NCBI GenBank assembly: GCA_019636555.1
Contig: JAHBXH010000001.1
Location: 3,568,928-3,632,927, forward strand
Origin: Phycisphaeraceae bacterium
Lineage (GTDB): Bacteria > Planctomycetota > Phycisphaerae > Phycisphaerales > UBA1924
DNA: 64,000 nucleotides
Direction of reading: 5' to 3'
Part shown: positions 42,745-51,983 of the stretch, one piece after another
How the letters are laid out: every line of letters starts with the position of its first letter
Position numbering within the stretch: position 1 is the first letter of the stretch
The notes under the pieces: model-generated
What the model was told of the DNA's origin: nothing
Database searches by the model: none
Seen by the model: only the letters and a program-made list of their open reading frames with translations
Made by a program: the position numbers and the translations under genes

Positions 42745-45540
42745 TCACTGAGATGCCGCGACCGGGGCGGCGTGACGGCGGACTGTCACGGTGCTTTCCT
42801 GCTCCGAATCGCGACGGTCGACGGACTTTCCGGGTTTGGGAGAGGATCTCAGCATTTCGAGAACGAGCGCCGTCCAACCGGTCTGGTGGGTTGCGCCAAG
42901 CCCGCGTCCCGTGTCGGCATGGAAATGCTCGTGGAAGTAGACAAGGTTTTTCCAGTGCGGATCGGTTGAGAACTGCGGGCTTCCTTCGTGGCAAGGACGC
43001 ACGCCGTCTTCGTCGGGAACGAAGAGACTGGTGAGCCGGACACGGATCTCGTCGGCGGCTTGTGCGAAGGTGAGCGTTTGACCGGCGCGGGTCTGGACCG
43101 TGAGCGAATCGCCGTAATAGTGCTGGTAGCGTTCCAAAGCTTCAACAAGGAGGAAGTTGAGCGGGAACCAGATGGGCCCGCGCCAGTTGGAATTTCCGCC
43201 GAAGAGCCATGTGTTGGACTCGCCGGGGCAGTAGTCCACACGGTGTTCTTGGTCTCCGGCGCGGAAGATGTAGGGGTTGGCCTCGTGGAACTTGGAAACA
43301 GAGCGCACGCCGAAGGGAGACAGGAATTCGGATTCGTCGAGGAGATAGCGCACGGTCCGGACGAGACGGTCTCGAGTCGGGATCGCGAGCAACCGGTGAT
43401 TGGACGAGTGTTGTGAATGCGCACAGGCGCACTCGGTCGCCCAAGGGAGATCGGTGCGGTACTTCAGGAACCACTCCATCCGCTTCTTGAAATCGGGGAG
43501 CTTGTCGATTGTGTCCGATTCGAGGATTTCGACGGCGAGGAGCGGGATCATGCCGACGAGTGAACGGACGCGGAGCGGGGTCACCTGATCGCCCATGCGG
43601 ATCTGGTCGTAGTAGAAACCGTCGTGTTCGTCCCAGAGACCGGTGCCGCCGAGCGTGTTCATGGCGTCGGTGATGGCGATGAAGTGCTCGAAGAATTTGG
43701 TGGCGATGTCTTCGTAGGCGGGGTCGTCCTTGGCGAGTTCGAGCGCCATGCTCAGCATCGTGCCGCAGTAGAAAGCCATCCACGCGGTGCCGTCGGCCTG
43801 CTCCAGGTGTCCGCCGGTCGGGAGCGGCTGGGAGCGATCGAAGACGCCGATGTTGTCGAGACCGAGGAACCCGCCGCTGAACAGGTTCTTGCCGGTCGGG
43901 TCTTTGCGGTTGACCCACCAGGTGAAGTTGAGGAGAAGCTTTTGGAAGCAACGGGCGAGGAAAACGCGGTCGCGCCTGGAAGAACCGTCGGGAATCTTCT
44001 CGGCGGCGATCTTGTAGACGCGCCACACCGCCCAGGCGTGCACGGGCGGATTGACATCGCCGAACGCAAATTCGTACGCGGGGAGCTGGCCGCTGGGGTG
44101 CATGTACCACTCGCGGAGGAAGAGCACGAGCTGGTCTTTGGCAAACTGCGGATCGAGACGCGCAAAGGGGATCATCTGGAATGCGAGATCCCACGCGGCG
44201 TACCACGGGTATTCCCACTTGTCGGGCATCGAGATGATGTCTTTGTTGTTGAGATGGCCCCAGTCGCTGTTGCGGCCCCGCTTGCGCGATTCGGGGGGGC
44301 GCGGGGTCTTCGGATCTCCGTTCAGCCAATCTGGAATGTCGAAGTAGTAGAACTGTTTGCTCCAGAGCAGCCCGGCGGCGGCCTGGCGCGCGACGAGGCG
44401 TTCCTCGGGCGGAAGGAGATCGTGGCGGCGACCGGGAGCGTTGTAGAAGGCGTCGGCTTCCGCGATGCGCTGATTGAAGGTCTTGTTGATTTCGGCTGCT
44501 TCGAGCGATGACGAGGTCGGGGCACGCATCGCGCTGTCGCCGGTGCGGACCAGGCGAGCACGGAGGACGACGCTTGCGCCCGCGGCGATGTTCAGCGTGT
44601 ACCACGCCGCGGCCTTGGTTCCCATCGGCTGCGGGTTGACAGCGTCGGCGTCTCGGTCGATCACAAGTCGATGAAACGCGTCCTTTCGAAAACGAGATTC
44701 GCTCGGAACGCCCCAGAGACGCTCGGCGTTGCTGACGTTGTCGGTGAAGACGAGTTTGGGCGTTTGAGCAGAGGGAGCACCGCCGGATTCGAAGTGGAGT
44801 TCGTACCGGCCGAGATCGTCGTGCGTCGCGGCGAGTGATGCGGGACCGATCGCCTTGATCATGGGCATCGTGGTGCACGAACCCGCGCACGAGTCGTTGG
44901 CCCACGACCAGGTGTTTCGAAACCAGAGGGTGGGAAGAACGTGGAGTGTTGCGGCATCGGGTCCGCGATTGGAAACCGTGATTCGGATCGCGATATCTTC
45001 TGGACCGCGTTTGGCGTATTCGATTTGAATATCGAAGTAGCGATTCGACGAGAACACACCGGTGTCTTCGAGCTCGAATTCGCGCTGATCGCGGCAGCGG
45101 CGGCGGTTTTCTTCGGCGATGCGCGTGTAGGGAAACTCGGCCTGTGGGTACTTGTACAGCGCCTTCATGTAGGAATGCGTCGGCGTCGAATCGAGATAGA
45201 AGTAATGCTCCTTGACGTCTTCGCCGTGGTTGCCCTCGGGACCGGTGAGTCCGAAGAGACGTTCCTTGAGAATCGGGTCTTTGCCATTCCAGAGCGCGAG
45301 CGCGAAGCAGAGCCGGCTTTCTTCGTCGCTGATTCCGAGGAGCCCGTCTTCGCCCCAGCGGTAAGCGCGGCTGCGGGCGTGATCATGCGGGAAGGAATTC
45401 CAGCAATCGCCGCCGGGGGAATAGTCCTCGCGCACCGTGCCCCACTGACGTTCGGAGAGATAGGGACCCCAGCGGCGCCATGGCTGCTTGTCCGCATGCT
45501 GAAGGCGAGCGGATTCGGGGTCGGGTGTCGCTGTTGCCAT
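42745..45540 (-). CDS. Glycoside hydrolase family 63-like glucosidase
   Basis: The 931-residue protein has no signal peptide. The opening RRWGPYLSERQWGTVREDYS...WNSFPHDHARSRAYRWGEDG is characteristic of a large bacterial family annotated as glucosidase (GH63, mannosyl-oligosaccharide glucosidase-like). The (alpha/alpha)6 barrel is in the C-terminal half: WEYPWYAAWDLAFQ, AYEFAFGDVNPPVHAWA, and DEHDGFYYDQI with the expected catalytic acids, then SNWRGPIWFPLNF. Alpha-glucoside cleavage is the expected reaction; the natural substrate is not known (relatives act on mannosylglycerate or glucosylglycerate-type osmolytes). A GGAG motif precedes ATG 45540. It sits 39 bp after the DoxX gene. Confidence 0.85.
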   Translation of the reverse strand: MATATPDPESARLQHADKQPWRRWGPYLSERQWGTVREDYSPGGDCWNSFPHDHARSRAYRWGEDGLLGISDEESRLCFALALWNGKDPILKERLFGLTGPEGNHGEDVKEHYFYLDSTPTHSYMKALYKYPQAEFPYTRIAEENRRRCRDQREFELEDTGVFSSNRYFDIQIEYAKRGPEDIAIRITVSNRGPDAATLHVLPTLWFRNTWSWANDSCAGSCTTMPMIKAIGPASLAATHDDLGRYELHFESGGAPSAQTPKLVFTDNVSNAERLWGVPSESRFRKDAFHRLVIDRDADAVNPQPMGTKAAAWYTLNIAAGASVVLRARLVRTGDSAMRAPTSSSLEAAEINKTFNQRIAEADAFYNAPGRRHDLLPPEERLVARQAAAGLLWSKQFYYFDIPDWLNGDPKTPRPPESRKRGRNSDWGHLNNKDIISMPDKWEYPWYAAWDLAFQMIPFARLDPQFAKDQLVLFLREWYMHPSGQLPAYEFAFGDVNPPVHAWAVWRVYKIAAEKIPDGSSRRDRVFLARCFQKLLLNFTWWVNRKDPTGKNLFSGGFLGLDNIGVFDRSQPLPTGGHLEQADGTAWMAFYCGTMLSMALELAKDDPAYEDIATKFFEHFIAITDAMNTLGGTGLWDEHDGFYYDQIRMGDQVTPLRVRSLVGMIPLLAVEILESDTIDKLPDFKKRMEWFLKYRTDLPWATECACAHSQHSSNHRLLAIPTRDRLVRTVRYLLDESEFLSPFGVRSVSKFHEANPYIFRAGDQEHRVDYCPGESNTWLFGGNSNWRGPIWFPLNFLLVEALERYQHYYGDSLTVQTRAGQTLTFAQAADEIRVRLTSLFVPDEDGVRPCHEGSPQFSTDPHWKNLVYFHEHFHADTGRGLGATHQTGWTALVLEMLRSSPKPGKSVDRRDSEQESTVTVRRHAAPVAASQ

Positions 45541-45579
45541 GTTGTCGCTCCGAATAAGTGACGGCGTGTGCGCGAAGCG

Positions 45580-46020
45580 CTAGGTGTTCACGATTCCGGG
45601 TTGAGCGCCGCTCGATGCAAAGTGATGTCCGATGAACGGGATTTCGCGGCGGCGGATAACGAGGATCGCGATCGAGCCAAAGAAAACAGTGAGCGCGAGG
45701 CCGAAGAGGAGGCCTCGATCGTTGTGCACGACGATTCCGAGCTTGGTGAGATGGGTGATGATTGCACCCGTGATGACGCCGGCAGAAAGAATGGCACCGA
45801 TCGCGACCGTGCGAGGATTCAGCAGGAGGATGACGGCGATGAGCTCGAAGATGCCGCTGGCGATGCGGCCGACGGGCTCGGCGTTGATCGTGCGGAAGAT
45901 GAACTTGCTTTCTTCGGCGCCGGTGAACTTGAAGAAGAGGGTTTGGAAGAGGATGATCGCGACCAGAATCTGGAGCGACCAGGAAAGGATGAGGAGCGGA
46001 CGAGAGAGCGGTTGATTCAT
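45580..46020 (-). CDS. DoxX-like family membrane protein
   Basis: The 146-residue protein has four hydrophobic spans: LLILSWSLQILVAIILFQT, ASGIFELIAVILLLNP, GAILSAGVITGAIITHL and LLFGLALTVFFGSIAILVI. The FFKFTG motif after the first span and the Glu in the second are typical of DoxX/SURF4-like small membrane proteins, often linked to thiol or redox functions. ATG 46020, with GGAGC nine bases upstream, is preferred over an ATG nine codons earlier. It lies in the minus-strand run between the Trx/YHS gene and GH63. Confidence 0.82.
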   Translation of the reverse strand: MNQPLSRPLLILSWSLQILVAIILFQTLFFKFTGAEESKFIFRTINAEPVGRIASGIFELIAVILLLNPRTVAIGAILSAGVITGAIITHLTKLGIVVHNDRGLLFGLALTVFFGSIAILVIRRREIPFIGHHFASSGAQPGIVNT

Positions 46021-46115
46021 CGTGGAGCTCCGATCGGAAGCGTTCAAATCCCCCGCTTCAATGAACGCAAAGAAGCGAGGGACGAGGGAGAGGGAGAGAC
46101 TCGGAAACGAGATGG

Positions 46116-47039
46116 CTACTTCGAGGCAGTGCGCGGGCCTTCGCCGCTAGACTTTTTCCAGTTTGCGTCGGCGGCGGGCTCCCATTCCTTCTCGTGCTTG
46201 TTCCAGTCTTTCAGCGCGTCGGAGAAGAAGTCTTTGTAGAAGAGATGAAGGCGACCGTCTTTGACTTTGAAGTTGGTCGGGTCGATTTCGACTTTGGTTC
46301 CCTTTGCTCCCATCGCGCTCGCGCACCAGCCGCCGTAGGTGGGCGCGAACTTGTCGGGATTGGCGTTGAAGGTGTCGCGGTTTTCTTTGCTCGCGAAGCG
46401 GTATTGCACGCCGCGCCAGGTCGACGTGATATTGGCGCTTCCCTTCAGGGGCTTGCCGCCCACGAAGTAGGCGACCGGGTCGTAGCCTTCGATCGCGAGG
46501 TTGTTGCCCTTGGGGAGGTTGTACTCCTTGATCGACTCAGGAGTAGTCGCTTTGGTGAAGCGCTGCTGGAAAGCAACGAAAGACAAATGGTCGTGCGGCG
46601 CGGCGCCGGACCAGCGGAAGAGTTCGTGACCGGCGGGATCAAAGACGATCGTCGCCGGGGAATTGAGCGGGCTGAGCTTGAGTTCGGTCGCGAGCCCGCT
46701 TCCGGTATCGAGATACACGATTGCCGCGGAGTCGCCGAGATTTGTTGTCCAGGGCGCTGGGTCGGGCGTGATGAAGATTTCCGTCAGTCCCGCCAGGGTC
46801 GAAGTCTGCGACGCAAATTCTTTCACGATGTCGGCGTGCGGCTGAGCCTGACCTGAGACAGCGGGAAGAAAGTGGAGCGCGAGATAAGAGCCGACGGCAT
46901 CCTTGGGCGCGAAAGACTTGCCGGTCTGGAGCGCAGTGAGCGTCGTGCGGATTTCGGAAGTGTTCGGCGCGGGCTCGGCGATTGCGAGAGCGGAGAAGGC
47001 GAGCGTGCTGACGAGGCCGATTCGAGAGAAACTAATCAC
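46116..47039 (-). CDS. Secreted thioredoxin-fold plus YHS-domain protein
   Basis: The 307-residue protein has a signal peptide (LVSTLAFSALAIA). Residues about 45-160 look like a thioredoxin-fold domain (VGSYLALHFLPAVSGQ, ending PATIVFDPAGHELFRWSG) without a CxxC active site. Residues 175-265 are a YHS domain: LAIEGYDPVAYFVGGKPLKG, YRFASKENRDTFNANPDKFAPTYGG and a Cys in GGWCASAMG. YHS domains are found in metal-handling proteins, and the exported YHS family is common in planctomycetes. The start is GTG 47039 with AAGGA upstream. The double-YHS lipoprotein at 53848-54762 carries the same domain. Confidence 0.82.
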   Translation of the reverse strand: MISFSRIGLVSTLAFSALAIAEPAPNTSEIRTTLTALQTGKSFAPKDAVGSYLALHFLPAVSGQAQPHADIVKEFASQTSTLAGLTEIFITPDPAPWTTNLGDSAAIVYLDTGSGLATELKLSPLNSPATIVFDPAGHELFRWSGAAPHDHLSFVAFQQRFTKATTPESIKEYNLPKGNNLAIEGYDPVAYFVGGKPLKGSANITSTWRGVQYRFASKENRDTFNANPDKFAPTYGGWCASAMGAKGTKVEIDPTNFKVKDGRLHLFYKDFFSDALKDWNKHEKEWEPAADANWKKSSGEGPRTASK

Positions 47040-47093
47040 TGGGGCGTCCTTTTTTGGTGCTCGGAAATGGGATGCCGCGTGTCGTGAAGCGTG

Positions 47094-48206
47094 TCAATCG
47101 CTTGCCTTTGCGGATACGGGTGTTGGGGCTACGGCGGAGGCTGAGGCAGGGGATGGGGCGGGGGCGAGAAGCATGATCGCGTGGCCGTCGGGATCTCGCG
47201 AGACGAAAGCACGAGGTTGCGATGTGGCCGCGAATTCGACGATTCCCGGCGAGACCCACGACGATCGGGTGAGCGTCGCCGCGGCGTCGAGAGAGGACGA
47301 GTTGAACGTTTCGACGCGCGTTTGCCAGGACCAGAGGTCCGAGGCTTTGGTTGATGGCGGAAACGGGCGTCCGTCGCGCGGGGCGAGATATTCGAGAAGC
47401 TCGATCCCCGGACCGGAAGCAGCGCGAAGACCCGTGATGCGCAGTCGGGCGCCGAAGACGTTGTTCAGATGCTCCTGCTCATCGCCGAAGTTCTCGCTTG
47501 TGCCGGCGATGCGCAGGCCCAACTTGCCTTGATAGAAGGCAAGGGCGCGCTCGGTGTCGGTAGTGACGATCGCCGTGTGATCTATTCCGAGGAAAAGCCT
47601 ATCGGTCGGAGTCTGCCAACGCGGGTCGCCTTTGCCGACGGGGAAGTGGATCACTTCGAGTACGTGGCCATCGGGATCTTTGAAATAGAACGCGCTGATT
47701 CCGGCGGCAGCCGGAATGGTCGCGGGGAGTGTTTGCGGACCGGAAGATGCGTGACGGACCTTGTTCTGGCGCAGATGGGAATAGGCCTCGTTGATGTCGC
47801 GGACGACGATGGCGATGTGCTGGAACCAGGCGTCGTTGCTGCGCGACTCGGCGGGGATCGCGCGGCCTTCGGGCGCGAGATACTGCACGAGTTCGATCTG
47901 CTCCTGCCCGAGGCGGAGCGTCGCGAAGCGGGCGCGAGCGCCGAACGTCCCTTCGAGATATTCGAACTCGCGTCCGGCGGATTCTCGCTCGTCGCGTTTT
48001 TCGAAACTGAGCACGCGCGTGTAGAAATCAATCGCGGCATCAAGATCGCTGACGGGTATGGTGACACCGAGGACGGCGGCGGCGATGGGCTGGGAAGAAG
48101 AAGAAGAAGAAGAAGAAGAAGAAGAAGAAGAAGGCTGCGCGGGGGTCTGCGCGCGAACCGGCGCGAGAACGGCGATCATGTAGAGGGCTTGCACGAGGCG
48201 ATTCAT
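47094..48206 (-). CDS. Secreted VOC (glyoxalase/bleomycin-resistance fold) protein with two domains
   Basis: The 370-residue protein has a signal peptide (LYMIAVLAPVRAQ), then a run of 13-14 Ser encoded by a trinucleotide repeat. Two VOC modules follow: about 42-190 (AVLGVTIPVSDLDAAIDFYTRVL; FYFKDPDGHVLEVI) and 200-350 (LFLGIDHTAIVTTDTERALAFY; FVSRDPDGHAIML). The His/Glu metal positions are partly conserved (IDHTAI, DGHVLEV). Reaction unknown; VOC enzymes include isomerases, dioxygenases and lyases. It shares a 4-bp ATGA overlap with the GMC oxidoreductase gene upstream, so the two are coupled and may act on the same small molecule. Confidence 0.8.
   Translation of the reverse strand: MNRLVQALYMIAVLAPVRAQTPAQPSSSSSSSSSSSSSQPIAAAVLGVTIPVSDLDAAIDFYTRVLSFEKRDERESAGREFEYLEGTFGARARFATLRLGQEQIELVQYLAPEGRAIPAESRSNDAWFQHIAIVVRDINEAYSHLRQNKVRHASSGPQTLPATIPAAAGISAFYFKDPDGHVLEVIHFPVGKGDPRWQTPTDRLFLGIDHTAIVTTDTERALAFYQGKLGLRIAGTSENFGDEQEHLNNVFGARLRITGLRAASGPGIELLEYLAPRDGRPFPPSTKASDLWSWQTRVETFNSSSLDAAATLTRSSWVSPGIVEFAATSQPRAFVSRDPDGHAIMLLAPAPSPASASAVAPTPVSAKASD
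48094..48132 (-). repeat. (GAA)13 trinucleotide microsatellite in the VOC gene
   Basis: Thirteen perfect GAA units on the plus strand encode a run of Ser (TCT/TTC register) directly after the signal peptide of the VOC protein. A pure repeat of this length is prone to slippage, but slippage by whole units keeps the frame and only changes linker length. Confidence 0.9.
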
Positions 48207-49801
48207 GCGTGCACGACCTCCGGCTGTCTGACTTGCGAAGCCCCGAGAAGGCGATTCAAGTGATCACCGATACGGAGCGCATTGGCCATGATGGTGAGAG
48301 ACGGATTCACCGCGCTGCTGGATGGGAAGAAAGAACCATCGACGGCGTAGAGATTTTCGACATCGTGGGCGCGGCAATTGAGATCGAGCACGCTCGTGCG
48401 CGGGTCGGTGCCGAATCGGAGCGTCCCGTTTTGGTGAGAGACGCCGCCGACGCCGAGACGTGAAGAGAGAAAATGAGGTTGCGATCTGCCGCGACCGCGC
48501 TCGGCGAGCGTCATGAGTTCGCGGAGTTTGACTTCAAGTCGCTGGTAGGCGTTGAGGTTGTTGGGCGTGTAGGCAACGCGGAGGGAGCCATCGGCGCGCA
48601 GCGAGATACGGTTGGTCGCGCTGGGAAGGTCTTCGGATGTAAGGAAGAAATCGATGGTACGGGACTGGATGCTCTCGAGATTCTCACCGGGGAGCTGATC
48701 GCCGCGGAGCCACTGGATCGTGCCCGGATCGGGCTTACCCATGAGCTGGATTGTGCCGAGGGGGTATGGTGAATCGGGCGCACCGCGGTAGAAGTCGGTG
48801 ATCGCGAAGTGCTTTTGAAATTGAGAGGAGTTGGGCTCGCTCGAGACGACGAGGAAGCATCCGTTGTGATGCGTCATGTAGTTGCGGCCAACTTGATCGG
48901 AGCTGTTGGCGAGGCCGTTTGGATGCTTCGCGCTCGAAGAGCGGAGAAGGATCGCGGCGGAATTGATCGCGCCTGCAGCGAGAACGACGATGTCGGCGCG
49001 GAGTGACAGGGGCTCGCCGTCGCGCGTAACGATGACCTCGCGGACGGTACGGCCGCGCTCGTCGGTGTCGAGACGCTCGACTTTGGCGCGGGTGAGAATG
49101 GAGACATTGGGATACTTGAGGGCGGCGCGGATGCCGACGACGTGCGCATCGGCCTTGGCTTCGGTGAGATCGGGATAGCCGTCGAACTGGCTGAGGTGAG
49201 ACGGGGGCGCGGCGCGATCGCGCTCGTTGAGCCGCACGCCCAGCGGAACCGGGAAAGGATTGGTGCCGAGCGATCTGAGATCGCTCATCAATTCGGCGAT
49301 GCGCGGCTCGGGCGCGACGGGGCCGAACGGGTAATCGCGCGAAGATTTGGGGTCGTAAGGATCGCGCTTGCCGGGCTCGCGCGTGCCGTGGACGGAATAA
49401 AGGTGCTCGGCCTCGGAGTAATACGGTTCGAGATCGGAGTAGGAAATGGGCCAGGCGGGAGACACTCCGCCCCAGTGACGCACCTCGCCGAAGTCGTGCT
49501 CGCGCATGCGGAGGAGCGCGGCGCCATAGACCTTGGTGTTGCCGCCGACCCAGTAATGCGTGTAGGGCTCGAAGGGTTTGTCGTCTTTGTCGAACCAGGT
49601 TTCCTTGGCGAGGTAGCGCTTTTCCTCGAAGACCGCGCGTGTATCCCAGTTTTCACGTTCACGGGGAAGGAAATCGCCGCGCTCGATGATGAGGATGCGC
49701 TTGCCGCTGGGAGCGAGGCGCTGTGCGAGCGTGCCGCCGCCGGCGCCGGAACCGATGATGATGACGTCGTAGGCAGCGTCGGATGAAACGTTTGGGTTCA
49801 T
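48203..49801 (-). CDS. GMC-family FAD oxidoreductase
   Basis: The 532-residue protein has an N-terminal FAD Rossmann motif YDVIIIGSGAGGGTLAQRLA and GGNTKVYGAALLRM, a standard GMC flavin-binding segment. A central VVLAAGAINSAAILLRSSS and a C-terminal YAVDGSFFPSSSAVNPSLTI follow; the last is the GMC oxidoreductase C-terminal signature with the catalytic His/Asn region. It has no twin-arginine signal that I can see. The substrate would be an alcohol or sugar alcohol/aldose; related bacterial enzymes oxidise glucose, gluconate or choline. Genes on both sides are coupled or closely spaced (aquaporin 45 bp upstream, VOC overlapping). Confidence 0.88.
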   Translation of the reverse strand: MNPNVSSDAAYDVIIIGSGAGGGTLAQRLAPSGKRILIIERGDFLPRERENWDTRAVFEEKRYLAKETWFDKDDKPFEPYTHYWVGGNTKVYGAALLRMREHDFGEVRHWGGVSPAWPISYSDLEPYYSEAEHLYSVHGTREPGKRDPYDPKSSRDYPFGPVAPEPRIAELMSDLRSLGTNPFPVPLGVRLNERDRAAPPSHLSQFDGYPDLTEAKADAHVVGIRAALKYPNVSILTRAKVERLDTDERGRTVREVIVTRDGEPLSLRADIVVLAAGAINSAAILLRSSSAKHPNGLANSSDQVGRNYMTHHNGCFLVVSSEPNSSQFQKHFAITDFYRGAPDSPYPLGTIQLMGKPDPGTIQWLRGDQLPGENLESIQSRTIDFFLTSEDLPSATNRISLRADGSLRVAYTPNNLNAYQRLEVKLRELMTLAERGRGRSQPHFLSSRLGVGGVSHQNGTLRFGTDPRTSVLDLNCRAHDVENLYAVDGSFFPSSSAVNPSLTIMANALRIGDHLNRLLGASQVRQPEVVHA

Positions 49802-49846
49802 GAGATTGCTCGCGCGTGAAAAAGATGCGCATGCGATGCCGCGGGA

Positions 49847-50653
49847 TCAATGTGGTGTCGCGGTCCAGCCGGGCATGCGATCGATATTGCAGTGAAAGAT
49901 GCAGATGCCCTCGTGCGGATGATGGAGCTTGGCGCAGTAGACGGCGTCGGTGCCGCGGAGGGCGACGTACACACCCGCGGCGAGAAGCATCCCGAGCGGC
50001 GGCGCGGTGAAGTAGAGCCAGAGGCCACGGTACTCGCGGGACCAGACCGCGGATGCAAGCGTGCGCGCCGGATTCATGCTCATGCCGGATAAGGGAGCCT
50101 CAATCGCGATGAAAGATGCGACAAGGATTCCGGCGAAGATTCCGGTGTACGCGGCAGTCCGAGTAAAGTTACTCGTCCACAGCACCACGGTCATGAGCAT
50201 GCACGAGATGATGAATTCCGCGGCAAACGCGACGGCGAGCCCGTGTTTGCCGGGCAGAGTTGAGGCATAGCGCACATGCTCGTGTGCGACGTGATGGCTA
50301 AAAAGAAGCCGTGCCGCGGCAACACCGATGATCCCGCCCAAGGCCTGGAAGCAGATGTAGCACGCGGCATCGGAGGGTTCGACCTTGCCAAGTAGAAAGA
50401 ACGTGAGCGTGGTGCCAGGGTTCATGTGCGCGCCGGACAATTGCCCGAGCGGCGAGTAGATCAGCGCGATCGCGGTCAGCCCCATCAGGACGCCGATCGC
50501 GAGGCGCTTTCGAAAGTCGGAATTGATCGCGCCAGTAACCGGAGAACCGGGGTGGTGAAAGAGCACGACCGCGGCGCACGCCGTAAACATGAAGGCGCCG
50601 AGGAGCGACGCCTCGATGCAGTATGCCTTCCAGTGCAAAAGCATCTCGGTCAT
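49847..50653 (-). CDS. Aquaporin / MIP family channel with an NPG first motif
   Basis: The 268-residue protein has six spans in the MIP pattern. The second asparagine box is canonical (SGMSMNPARTLASA), but the first is SGAHMNPGTTLTFF, with Gly in place of Ala in the NPA motif. The C-terminus extends about 35 residues past the last span and has CAKLHHPHEGICIFHC, a cluster of His and Cys that could bind metal. Water or small neutral solute movement is likely. The ATG overlaps the stop of the dehydrogenase gene by 4 bp (ATGA). Confidence 0.88.
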   Translation of the reverse strand: MTEMLLHWKAYCIEASLLGAFMFTACAAVVLFHHPGSPVTGAINSDFRKRLAIGVLMGLTAIALIYSPLGQLSGAHMNPGTTLTFFLLGKVEPSDAACYICFQALGGIIGVAAARLLFSHHVAHEHVRYASTLPGKHGLAVAFAAEFIISCMLMTVVLWTSNFTRTAAYTGIFAGILVASFIAIEAPLSGMSMNPARTLASAVWSREYRGLWLYFTAPPLGMLLAAGVYVALRGTDAVYCAKLHHPHEGICIFHCNIDRMPGWTATPH

Positions 50654-51759
50654 CCGAAGGAGATGACGTTCTTGATGCCATCAGTCGAGAGCAGCGGAGT
50701 CGTTGCTTCACTCAGTTTGTAGCGTCCGGTGATGAGTGCACGGAGCGCCTCGGGCCACTTCTTCTTGAAATCCTTGAGGTCCTTGATGGCGTTTTCGAAC
50801 GCATCTTTTCCGGCGTTCACGGTGCCGAGAAGGACCTGATTCTTCAGCACCATGTTGCGCATGATGAGGTCGGTATCGACTTCGGATGCGCCCTTCAGCC
50901 CCGGGACGCCGGTGAATACAAACGCCGCATTGTGGCCGACGTGCTTGAGAACTTCGAATGACAGCTTGGATGCACCGGCCGCTTCATAGACGACGTCGAT
51001 GGTGCCGATGCGATCGACAAGCTTGTCGACCGGAGTGACCTGCGCTGAGATGTATGTTGCGCCGAACGAGCGGACAAGCTCGGCTTTGCTGCTCTTCTCG
51101 TCTTCCCGGCTGTAGACGAACGTCGAAAACCCGGCGTTGGCAAACGCCATCGCGCCGAGAAGGCCGATCGGACCGGCACCCAGGACCAGAGCGTGGTGGC
51201 AATGTCCGGGCTTTTTCTTGCCTCCCTGAGGACACGACCACGGAAGGCGCTGCTGAACCTGCCAGACCTCGATGAGCGCTTTCTCGGCGATTGTGAGCGG
51301 CTCGACGAGCACGGCAAATTCGCGGAGCGCCTTGGGGATCTGGAGGAGAAAGCGCTCGGAATCAACGACGTACTCGGTCATGTATCCGTGCTGCTGCTTG
51401 ATGCCGCGCTCGGTGAAAGCGCCCGTATAGCAAAAATCCTGCCGCCCCTCCTGACAGGAGGGACATTCCGGCCGGTTGCACGGGCGCCGAACCGTGAGGA
51501 CTGCAAGATCCCCCTTCTTGAATCCGGTCACTTTCGCGCCGACTTCAATCACCTCACCGAGCGCTTCGTGCCCGATGATGAGGTGGTCGCTGCCGGAGGG
51601 CGGGAATCCGTAGTGGAAGCCGCAGATCTCCCGGTCGGTGCCGCAGACTCCTACTTCGAGCGTGCGGAGCTTGACCTGATCGGGTGCTGTGATTCGGGGT
51701 TCCGGTGCGTCGATGACACGAACAGCCCGCTCGCGCGGGAAAACTGCGACAGCTTTCAT
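50650..51759 (-). CDS. Zinc-dependent glucose 1-dehydrogenase (MDR family, archaeal-type)
   Basis: The 369-residue protein matches glucose dehydrogenases of the archaeal/Thermoplasma type. It has VGVCGTDREICGFHYG with catalytic zinc Cys40, GHEALGEVIEVGAKV, a structural zinc segment RPCNRPECPSCQEGRQDFC, LVEPLTIAEKAL, and the Rossmann motif LVLGAGPIGLLGAMAF for NAD(P). The ending resembles SEATTPLLSTDGIKNVISFG of this family. The product would be gluconolactone, for which a gluconolactonase-like protein is encoded nearby at 54853. It is the first gene of a minus-strand run that continues with aquaporin, GMC, VOC, Trx/YHS, DoxX and GH63. Confidence 0.88.
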   Translation of the reverse strand: MKAVAVFPRERAVRVIDAPEPRITAPDQVKLRTLEVGVCGTDREICGFHYGFPPSGSDHLIIGHEALGEVIEVGAKVTGFKKGDLAVLTVRRPCNRPECPSCQEGRQDFCYTGAFTERGIKQQHGYMTEYVVDSERFLLQIPKALREFAVLVEPLTIAEKALIEVWQVQQRLPWSCPQGGKKKPGHCHHALVLGAGPIGLLGAMAFANAGFSTFVYSREDEKSSKAELVRSFGATYISAQVTPVDKLVDRIGTIDVVYEAAGASKLSFEVLKHVGHNAAFVFTGVPGLKGASEVDTDLIMRNMVLKNQVLLGTVNAGKDAFENAIKDLKDFKKKWPEALRALITGRYKLSEATTPLLSTDGIKNVISFG

Positions 51760-51983
51760 GATGGTCTCCTCGCGCCGGACGCTGGGCGGTGTGCCCGTCA
51801 GCCGATGCGGCAGCAGTGCGATGCCGCGTGTTTCCGGATGTGTCTTGCGGGGCGCGTCTTCGCGCGCCTTGCAAAGAAAATCAGAATTTCGCGAAGTTTT
51901 CCCCGAAACGAGTGACGCATGGGGATTTCGGGCGGCATCAAAGCCCCGGGGGTCTCGGTTCGCACGCCATTCAAGGAAGATTC

